Assembly (NCBI GenBank): GCA_903879875.1
Contig: CAIRNC010000026.1
Span: 1 to 6,263, forward strand
Direction: 5' to 3'
Source: an uncultured Bacteroidota bacterium
GTDB lineage: Bacteria > Bacteroidota > Bacteroidia > Flavobacteriales > Flavobacteriaceae
DNA length: 6,263 nt
The notes beneath the pieces are model-generated. The model made no database searches. It worked only from the letters and a program-made list of their open reading frames with translations, and was not told the origin of the DNA. Within the stretch, counting starts at the first letter, position 1. Every line of letters begins with the position of its first letter. This document shows positions 1-5,039 of the stretch, in pieces. Made by a program: the position numbers and the translations under genes.

Positions 1-1
1 A

Positions 2-772
2 CAAGCTTTATTGGGTATGAGTACTGCTAGTGATGATTTAAAAGCGGTATTTGGAAATTCCTATTTACAAAACTTTAATCCCCACTATTCCTTCTTGGTA
101 TATGATAGAGATAGTTATATGTCAGGTGATAGTTATGCTGCAAGATTGTTAGATCCTTCAGCTGCTTTGTACAGAGGAAATGCAAAAACGGACGAAGCCG
201 CTCGATATGCATTTACCTATAATCAAGAATATTTTTCACCTTACTCTTTGAATATTTATGGAACTGATTATGGAGGAACTAGCGGTAAATTCGGAAGCGA
301 TTCATCAATGCCAATGGTTACCTATGGTGAAATGTTATTAATTATTGCCGAAGTAGATGCAAGAACTTCTTTTGCTGCAGGTTTAAGTTCATATAACGAC
401 TATAGAAATGTCCTAAATACAGGTTATTCAATTGGAGTTGACAATTCAGGTTATGATTCTGAAACTTTTAGCTATCTAGCCTATGACGCGGCTGATTTTG
501 CAGCTGGTGGAATGGAGAACCCATCACCAAGCATAACAGATCAAAATGCGCTTTTAAGAGAAATTATGCAAGAAAGATACATCTACTTAATGGCTAATTT
601 TGAAGGATTTAATGATTTTGGTCGTACAAATAATATGGCAGAAATACAATTAAAAGCTGGTTTTGCTGGAAGTCCTCAACGCTTTTTATATCCACAAGTG
701 GAAATAAACGCAAATCCTAACACACCAAGTCCAATTCCGACAATGGTTACTAAAACACCTTTACATAACTAA
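2..772 (+). CDS. SusD/RagB-family outer-membrane nutrient-binding protein, C-terminal part (5' end outside window)
   Basis: SusD-like proteins are surface lipoproteins that sit as a lid on a SusC-type TonB-dependent transporter and capture glycans or other nutrients for uptake. The frame is open to the left edge (codons from position 2), so the TTG at 11 is not a credible start; 256 residues are visible, roughly half of the usual 480-550. Family hallmarks seen: PMVTYGEMLLIIAE at about visible residues 104-117, matching the conserved 'TYAEvlLikAEA' helix; the stretch ALLREIMQERYIYL then EGFNDFGRT (about 183-209), matching the helix and 'E..R..D..R' region near the C-terminus; and RFLYPQVEINANPN (about 227-240), matching the closing 'R..YP..E...Np' segment. 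The lipoprotein signal and the SusC partner would lie upstream, outside the window. The ligand cannot be inferred. Family assignment is confident; the subfamily (SusD_RagB or SusD-like_2) is not resolved. Confidence 0.85.
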   Translation, partial: QALLGMSTASDDLKAVFGNSYLQNFNPHYSFLVYDRDSYMSGDSYAARLLDPSAALYRGNAKTDEAARYAFTYNQEYFSPYSLNIYGTDYGGTSGKFGSDSSMPMVTYGEMLLIIAEVDARTSFAAGLSSYNDYRNVLNTGYSIGVDNSGYDSETFSYLAYDAADFAAGGMENPSPSITDQNALLREIMQERYIYLMANFEGFNDFGRTNNMAEIQLKAGFAGSPQRFLYPQVEINANPNTPSPIPTMVTKTPLHN

Positions 773-794
773 TACTACCCAATAAACTTCTATT

Positions 795-827
795 AAACCA
801 TCACCCTAAAAAGTGGTGGTTTTTTTT
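795..827 (+). terminator. Rho-independent terminator after the susD-like gene
   Basis: AAACCATCAC (795-804) pairs with GTGGTGGTTT (813-822) as a 10-bp stem with one G-U pair and an 8-base loop. It is followed by an uninterrupted T-run ending at 827. It starts 22 bases after the susD-like stop codon and separates that gene from rlmB. Confidence 0.88.
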
Positions 828-828
828 A

Positions 829-836
829 TATCTTTG
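829..836 (+). promoter_or_regulatory. Bacteroidota -7 promoter element (TATCTTTG) for rlmB
   Basis: TATCTTTG is an exact match to the Bacteroidota -7 consensus TAnnTTTG. Only four bases separate it from the rlmB ATG, which puts the expected transcription start at or next to the A of the start codon and implies a leaderless or nearly leaderless mRNA. No TTTG/TTG -33 box is visible at the usual spacing: that interval is occupied by the preceding terminator hairpin. The position fits a recurring arrangement in flavobacterial genes; the start site itself is inferred. Confidence 0.65.
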
Positions 837-840
837 CGCC

Positions 841-1578
841 ATGGAAAAAGAACACCAAATATTCGGTATTAGAGCAATTATTGAAGCTATTCAAGCAGGC
901 GCTGCGGTTGATAAAGTATTTATTCAAAAAGAAATATCAGGCGAATTGATGAAAGATTTGATGAAAGTCATGAAACGTGCCAACGTCAATTTTTCGTATG
1001 TACCCGTTGAAAAACTAAATCGTTTGACACCTAATAACCATCAAGGTGCGGTAGCAACTATCTCTCCTATTGGATTTATGGAATTAGAACATTTAGTGGA
1101 TTCGACTTTAGCTTCTGGTAAAACACCACTTTTCTTAATTCTTGACCAAATCTCTGATGCTCGAAACTTTGGCGCTATTATCAGAACCGCTGAATGCACC
1201 GGTGTTAATGGAATTATCGTTCAAAAATCAGGTTCAGCACCTGTAAATGGCGATACCGTAAAAACTTCTGCAGGTGCCGTTTTTAATGTGCCAATTTGTA
1301 AAGTGGAACACATCAAAGACGCTATCTTTTATCTTCAAGGCTCAGGTGTAAAAACAGTTGCTGCAACAGAAAAAACGGACCAAGATATTTATGCCGTAGA
1401 TTTAAAAGAGGCAGTAGCAATAATTATGGGGTCTGAAGATAGAGGAATCAATCCTTCAGTGCTTAAAATTGTAGATGAAAAAGCAAAACTACCTATGTTT
1501 GGTAGTATTGGCTCATTAAATGTTTCTGTTGCTTGTGGTGCTTTTTTATATGAAGTGGTAAGACAACGTACTGTTTAA
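841..1578 (+). CDS. rlmB: 23S rRNA (guanosine-2'-O-)-methyltransferase RlmB, SpoU/TrmH family
   Basis: RlmB uses S-adenosylmethionine to 2'-O-methylate a conserved guanosine (G2251 in E. coli numbering) in the peptidyl-transferase P-loop of 23S rRNA. The 245-residue length is typical. The N-terminal substrate-binding domain opens with IFGIRAIIEAI (residues 7-17). The C-terminal SPOUT (knotted) domain carries the three SpoU motifs: motif 1 around LDQISDARNFGAIIRTAE, with N109 and R115; motif 2 IIMGSEDRGI (194-203); motif 3 GSIGSLNVSVACG (221-233), with S225, N227 and S229. The KTSAGAV stretch at 141-147 is also usual for this branch. The ATG at 841 is chosen because it follows a TAnnTTTG box by four bases; there is no Shine-Dalgarno sequence. 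It is transcribed alone and faces nhaA. A closely related TrmH-type tRNA/rRNA methylase cannot be fully excluded, but the N-terminal domain favours RlmB. Confidence 0.92.
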   Translation: MEKEHQIFGIRAIIEAIQAGAAVDKVFIQKEISGELMKDLMKVMKRANVNFSYVPVEKLNRLTPNNHQGAVATISPIGFMELEHLVDSTLASGKTPLFLILDQISDARNFGAIIRTAECTGVNGIIVQKSGSAPVNGDTVKTSAGAVFNVPICKVEHIKDAIFYLQGSGVKTVAATEKTDQDIYAVDLKEAVAIIMGSEDRGINPSVLKIVDEKAKLPMFGSIGSLNVSVACGAFLYEVVRQRTV

Positions 1579-1618
1579 TTCCAATTGACAATCCTTTACT
1601 GATATCAAAAATTAATTA

Positions 1619-1695
1619 GCCACAGATTCACAGATTAATAGTTGAAAAACATATTAATTCATAGCGAATCCTTGTAAATCTTTTTAATCAGAGGC
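1619..1695. repeat. Imperfect inverted repeat made of short ATC-type units between rlmB and nhaA
   Basis: The left arm, read on the - strand (1638 to 1619), is TTAATCTGTGAATCTGTGGC, two ATCTGTG units 8 bases apart. The right arm on the + strand has three units beginning ATC at 1668, 1678 and 1687, ending AATCAGAGGC at 1695. The outer ends GCCACAGATT and AATCAGAGGC are inverted copies at 8 of 10 positions, so a hairpin is possible. Similar 'AATCTGTGGC' tracts are, from memory, common in flavobacterial intergenic DNA. The repeat lies between two convergent genes that show no classical T-tract terminator of their own. Confidence 0.55.
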
Positions 1696-1772
1696 AAAAA
1701 GAAATTTTGTTTACTTGGTGGGGAGTCATAATAATTTATATAAGTTTCTCTAATCTAAAAGGAATACCAAAA

Positions 1773-2909
1773 TCAACTTTTAGTCAGCACTGATTTCAAA
1801 CTAAAGAAACCAATTACACCTGCTATCAAGGACGAAAGTAAGATTATAAATTTGGCATTATTTATAATTGTCAAATTATCAAAAGCAAGCAACGTAATAA
1901 AGATAGACATCGTAAAACCGATACCTCCAAGAAAACCAACGGCAAAGATTGTTTTCCAATCGATATCTTTTGGAAGTTTACAAAGTCCTAATTTCACTCC
2001 AAATAGTGTCATTAAAAAGATTCCTATGGGTTTTCCAACAATTAAACCCAATGCAATTCCGATGCTATAATGCTGTGTTAAAGTAGCACTAATATCGGAG
2101 CTCAAAACAATGGCTGTATTGGCTAATGCAAATAAAGGTAGAATAAGAAAGGCTACAGGTCTATGTAAAAAATGTTGAAGAAGAAAAGAAGTAGATTTTT
2201 TATTCCCTGAACCAAACGGAATAACAAAAGCCAACAAAACACCTGTTATTGTGGCATGCACTCCCGAATGTAGCATAAAATACCACATGAAAACACCTCC
2301 AATTAAATATGGAATTACATTTTTAACCTGCATTCGGTTGAGAAGAAACAAGAATGCCATTATACCAAAAGCAATACCTAAGTTATCCCATAATACGGTT
2401 TTGGTATAAAAAAAGGCAATAATTAAAATCGCTCCAAGGTCATCTATTACAGCTAAAGCCGTCAAGAAAACTTTAAGAGCAACTGGCACCTTTTTACCCA
2501 AAAGCGAGAGTATACCCAAAGCAAAAGCAATATCGGTTGCCATTGGAATTCCAGCACCCGATTGTGTTGGAGTACCATAATTAAAATACAAATAAATACC
2601 GGCAGGAAGTAACATCCCTCCTATTGCACCAAAAATAGGAAATAAAGCGTCATCAAGTTTGGACAATTCCCCTTGATAGAGTTCGCGTTCCAATTCCAAA
2701 CCTATTAATAAGAAAAAAACAGTCATTAAACCATCGTTTATCCAATATTCAAGAGATTGGCCAGAAATGGAAGTATGCCAAAAACTCAAGTAATAAGACC
2801 CAAAAACAGAATTGGCAAGAAGTAATGAAACCACCGTACACAACAGTAACAATAGACCTCCAGCCTTTTCGCTTTCAAAAAAACCAGTAAATAAACGGGT
2901 AACTCTCAT
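1773..2909 (-). CDS. nhaA: Na+/H+ antiporter NhaA
   Basis: NhaA is an inner-membrane secondary transporter that expels Na+ (or Li+) in exchange for protons, supporting salt and alkaline-pH tolerance. The 378-residue protein is very hydrophobic and fits the 12-helix NhaA fold and length (388 in E. coli). Key residues are present: the unwound-helix motif MATDIAFALG (123-132) with T125 and D126, equivalent to E. coli T132/D133; AVIDDLGAI (153-161) with D156 and D157, the ion-binding aspartate pair equivalent to D163/D164; HSGVHATITG (214-223) with H218 in the place of the pH-related H225; and GKPIGI (292-297) with K293, equivalent to K300. The usual N-terminal ESEKAGGLLLL segment is intact, supporting the ATG at 2909. 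No Shine-Dalgarno is seen; upstream, TAGTTTTA (2929-2922) is a one-mismatch -7 box. It lies 99 bp beyond gltA, behind that gene's terminator, so it is probably transcribed separately. Confidence 0.95.
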   Translation of the reverse strand: MRVTRLFTGFFESEKAGGLLLLLCTVVSLLLANSVFGSYYLSFWHTSISGQSLEYWINDGLMTVFFLLIGLELERELYQGELSKLDDALFPIFGAIGGMLLPAGIYLYFNYGTPTQSGAGIPMATDIAFALGILSLLGKKVPVALKVFLTALAVIDDLGAILIIAFFYTKTVLWDNLGIAFGIMAFLFLLNRMQVKNVIPYLIGGVFMWYFMLHSGVHATITGVLLAFVIPFGSGNKKSTSFLLQHFLHRPVAFLILPLFALANTAIVLSSDISATLTQHYSIGIALGLIVGKPIGIFLMTLFGVKLGLCKLPKDIDWKTIFAVGFLGGIGFTMSIFITLLAFDNLTIINNAKFIILLSSLIAGVIGFFSLKSVLTKS

Positions 2910-2956
2910 AGAGGAGCTATTTAAAACTAATAAATATTTATTTTGAAAGAAGGTCT

Positions 2957-2990
2957 AAAAAAGAAGCTTCGCCGATTGGACGAAGCTTCT
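2957..2990 (-). terminator. Rho-independent terminator of gltA
   Basis: Read on the - strand, AGAAGCTTCG (2990-2981) pairs perfectly with CGAAGCTTCT (2971-2962) around a 9-base loop and is followed by a T-run corresponding to the As at 2957-2962. The hairpin begins 18 bases after the gltA stop codon. It lies within the gap before nhaA and therefore should insulate nhaA from gltA transcription. Confidence 0.92.
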
Positions 2991-3008
2991 AATTATATGA
3001 ACTTTAAT

Positions 3009-4292
3009 TTATCTTTTATCCATAGCAACAAAATCGCGTAGCGGGTGTCCCATATAGATTTGACGAGGTCTTCCGATTGGCTCTTTGTTTTCACGCATTT
3101 CTTTCCATTGGGCAATCCAACCTGGTAAACGACCAATAGCAAACAATACGGTAAACATATCAGTTGGGATACCCAAAGCACGGTAAATAATACCGGAATA
3201 GAAATCAACATTTGGATATAATTTTCTTGAAACAAAATAATCGTCAACCAAAGCTGACTCTTCTAATTTCTTAGCAATTTGCAAGATTGGGTCATCAACA
3301 CCAAGAGTAGATAATACTTCATCAGCGGCTTTTTTAATGATTTTGGCTCTTGGATCGAAGTTTTTATATACACGGTGACCGAATCCCATTAAACGAAATG
3401 GATCGTCTTTATCTTTGGCTTTGGCTAAATATTTATCCGCATCGCCACCATTCAACTGAATTTCTTCTAACATTTCCAACACAGCTTGATTTGCACCACC
3501 ATGAAGAGGTCCCCAAAGTGCCGAAACACCAGCTGAAATGGAAGCAAATAAACCTGCGTGAGAAGAGCCTACCATTCTAACGGTAGAGGTAGAACAATTT
3601 TGCTCGTGATCAGCGTGTAAAATAAACAATTTATCTAAGGCATCAATCACTACTGGATTAGCAGCATAAGGTCCTGTTGGCAATTCAAACATCAAATGCA
3701 TGAAATTCTGAACGTAACCGATCGTATTGTCGTAATAATTTAAAGGGAAACCCATACTTTTTCTGTATGTCCAAGAGGCAATCACAAGGAATTTACCCAT
3801 AGTTTTACATACAGCTTCATACATCTCTTTTTCGTTTTCAACATTTACTGACTTTGGATTAAAAGCAGTCAGTGCACTCGTTAACGATGACAATACCCCC
3901 ATTGGGTGTGCCGTTTTTGGAAAACCATCGATTATGTTTTTCATCTCTTCGTTCACCAAAGTGTATTTTCTAATGTCGGTTTCATATTGTTCTAACTGCG
4001 CTGCAGTAGGCAATTCACCAAAAATAACCAAATAGGATACTTCAAGAAAACCGGCTTTAGCCGCTAAATCTTCGATTGAATACCCTCTATAACGCAAAAT
4101 ACCTTCTTCTCCATCGAGAAATGTGATTTCACTTTTACAAACTCCTGAGTTTTTATATCCTGGATCCATCGTAATGGCACCAGATACATCTCTAAATTTG
4201 CTAATGTCTACGGCCACTTCGTTTTCTGTTCCAACGATCACTGGTAACTCGTATTTTTTTCCGTCTAATTCTAATATTGCTGTGTTTGACAT
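3009..4292 (-). CDS. gltA: Citrate synthase, hexameric type II
   Basis: Condenses acetyl-CoA and oxaloacetate to citrate plus CoA, the entry step of the TCA cycle, in the cytoplasm. The protein is 427 residues, the same length as E. coli GltA, and has the small N-terminal beta domain (residues 1-50) characteristic of the Gram-negative type II enzyme. Catalytic residues are visible: H264 in GPLHGGANQA, H306 in MGFGHRVYK and D363 in PNVDFYSG, corresponding to E. coli H264, H305 and D362. Substrate-binding motifs LHADHEQNCSTSTVR (225-239), GRLPGWIAQW (387-396) and GRPRQIY (407-413) are also present. The N-terminal domain and length argue against methylcitrate synthase PrpC. The ATG at 4292 is supported by the conserved N-terminus and an upstream -7 box; no Shine-Dalgarno is present, as is usual in this phylum. 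It is monocistronic, with its own promoter box and terminator. Whether NADH inhibits it cannot be judged here. Confidence 0.96.
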   Translation of the reverse strand: MSNTAILELDGKKYELPVIVGTENEVAVDISKFRDVSGAITMDPGYKNSGVCKSEITFLDGEEGILRYRGYSIEDLAAKAGFLEVSYLVIFGELPTAAQLEQYETDIRKYTLVNEEMKNIIDGFPKTAHPMGVLSSLTSALTAFNPKSVNVENEKEMYEAVCKTMGKFLVIASWTYRKSMGFPLNYYDNTIGYVQNFMHLMFELPTGPYAANPVVIDALDKLFILHADHEQNCSTSTVRMVGSSHAGLFASISAGVSALWGPLHGGANQAVLEMLEEIQLNGGDADKYLAKAKDKDDPFRLMGFGHRVYKNFDPRAKIIKKAADEVLSTLGVDDPILQIAKKLEESALVDDYFVSRKLYPNVDFYSGIIYRALGIPTDMFTVLFAIGRLPGWIAQWKEMRENKEPIGRPRQIYMGHPLRDFVAMDKR

Positions 4293-4324
4293 GTGTAATG
4301 AATAGTATTGAAATAATAATGTAA

Positions 4325-4332
4325 CAAATTTA
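4325..4332 (-). promoter_or_regulatory. Candidate -7 promoter element (TAAATTTG) of gltA
   Basis: TAAATTTG on the - strand is an exact TAnnTTTG match located 32 bases before the gltA start codon, giving an expected untranslated leader of roughly 25-30 bases. The nearest TTG upstream (4360-4358) is 25 bases away, longer than the usual spacing, so the -33 element is weak or absent. Confidence 0.6.
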
Positions 4333-4630
4333 GGGAATTAAACATGAATTAAAAAAACAATATGTAAGCGTTTTAGTTAAAACTATTATAAATGTTTAAA
4401 ATTAGGATGCAAATTGAAGTCGGTTGTCAGTTTTCAGTAACGTTTATAGCGTGTAAGTTGATGGTTGAAGGTTTTAATAAATATATAATTATCAATAAAA
4501 TGTTAATGTCTATTAAAAGAAACTCAATGATAAAACCAATTTAAAGCAAAAATATTATGAAACATTTAGGCAAATAGGGATTAATATCAAATGTAAATAG
4601 CCAATTGTTTTAAGCCTAAAGGCGTTTAAT

Positions 4631-4669
4631 AATCTGTGAAAATCAGTTCAATCAGTGACATCCGTGTGC
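4631..4669 (+). repeat. Degenerate tandem tract of ATC(n)GTG units
   Basis: Four units beginning ATC at 4632, 4642, 4651 and 4660 read ATCTGTGAAA, ATCAGTTCA, ATCAGTGAC and ATCCGTGTGC, a 9-10-base periodicity. The same unit type makes up the inverted repeat between rlmB and nhaA (1619-1695), so this is probably another member of the same dispersed intergenic family. Here only one arm is evident. Confidence 0.5.
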
Positions 4670-4828
4670 TATTTTATAAATAAATTTTATTAAATCCATT
4701 CTATTACACTCATGTTATTGGGAAGAAAGGTTATAATGAAATAGGGGAACAAAAACTATAATTTGATAGCATTTTTAATAGTATGAATCAGTAACACGTT
4801 ATATATAAATCAGTTATAAACATCAAAA

Positions 4829-4908
4829 AAGTTGCGCAACTTCAACCTTAATGTTGCTTAACATTTAGTGAAAGGTTGCGCAACTTCCGACCCAATGTTG
4901 CGCAACTT
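4829..4908. repeat. Array of GTTGCGCAAC palindromes at exact 22-bp spacing
   Basis: The perfect 10-bp palindrome GTTGCGCAAC occurs at 4831-4840, 4875-4884 and 4897-4906. The intervening position 4853-4862 holds GTTGCTTAAC, the same sequence with the central GC changed to TT. All four start exactly 22 bp apart, with 12-base spacers that are mostly divergent, though the first and third full 22-bp units agree at 17 positions. The first copy extends to a 14-bp palindrome AAGTTGCGCAACTT (4829-4842). A decayed fifth copy, CCTACTCAAC, sits in register at 4919. The regular two-helical-turn spacing suggests repeated binding sites for a dimeric protein on one DNA face; no function is known to me. Confidence 0.8.
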
Positions 4909-4985
4909 TTTGATCCTTCCTACTCAACAATTATGTGCAACATCAATTGCATTTAAAATAGTTATAAAAAGGCTCCAGTATAGAC

Positions 4986-5024
4986 AAAAAAAAAGCCTCC
5001 CAATTGCTTAGGAGGCTTTTTTTT
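4986..5024 (-). terminator. Rho-independent terminator of the T9SS-protein gene (likely bidirectional)
   Basis: AGCCTCC (4994-5000) and GGAGGCT (5011-5017) form a GC-rich perfect stem around a 10-base loop. The stem is flanked by nine As on the left (4986-4994) and eight Ts on the right (5017-5024), so it reads as a terminator on both strands. On the - strand it begins 15 bases after the stop codon of the T9SS-exported protein. Confidence 0.92.
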
Positions 5025-5039
5025 CATTATAACTTATAT

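Larger units (their letters stand above)
4293..5039. other. 747-bp AT-rich gene-free region upstream of gltA
   Basis: I see no credible coding sequence on either strand: frames are short and broken, with no recognisable protein signatures. It contains the gltA -7 box (4325-4332), a dyad GTTTTA-GT-TAAAAC (4370-4383), three imperfect 7-base repeats GTCGGTT/GTCAGTT/TTCAGTA (4419-4439), an ATC-unit repeat tract (4631-4669), a 22-bp-phased palindrome array (4831-4906) and the terminator of the gene to the right (4986-5024). Two further exact TAnnTTTG matches occur on the - strand (TATTTTTG 4554-4547 and TACATTTG 4595-4588), but such matches are not rare in AT-rich DNA. No tRNA or recognisable riboswitch was seen; a small RNA cannot be excluded. 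Confidence 0.6.

Noticed and set aside
1852..2070. Open frame on the + strand
   Set aside because: Lies wholly antisense to nhaA, whose protein is strongly conserved; the translation has no family features.
2993..3247. Open frame on the - strand in another phase
   Set aside because: Overlaps the conserved 3' part of gltA in a different frame; an overlap shadow.
3350..3580. Open frame on the + strand
   Set aside because: Antisense to gltA catalytic regions; His-rich composition is a by-product of the opposite strand.
3009..4292. Methylcitrate synthase (PrpC) instead of citrate synthase
   Set aside because: The 427-residue length and N-terminal beta domain fit type II citrate synthase; PrpC is shorter, and no propionate-pathway genes are adjacent.
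4123..4305. Open frame on the + strand across the gltA start
   Set aside because: Antisense to the gltA N-terminus, with no promoter or family support.
4614..4623. GCCT-AA-AGGC hairpin as a terminator
   Set aside because: Only a 4-bp core with a 2-base loop and no T-run on either side; not a convincing terminator.
4829..4908. CRISPR-like array
   Set aside because: Repeats are only 10 bp with 12-base spacers, far shorter than CRISPR repeats and spacers, and no cas genes are present.
4829..4908. parS-type centromere sites
   Set aside because: The palindromes have TGTTGC/GCAAC arms but lack the central CACGTG-type core of parS, and 22-bp tandem spacing is not typical of parS; no parAB genes nearby.
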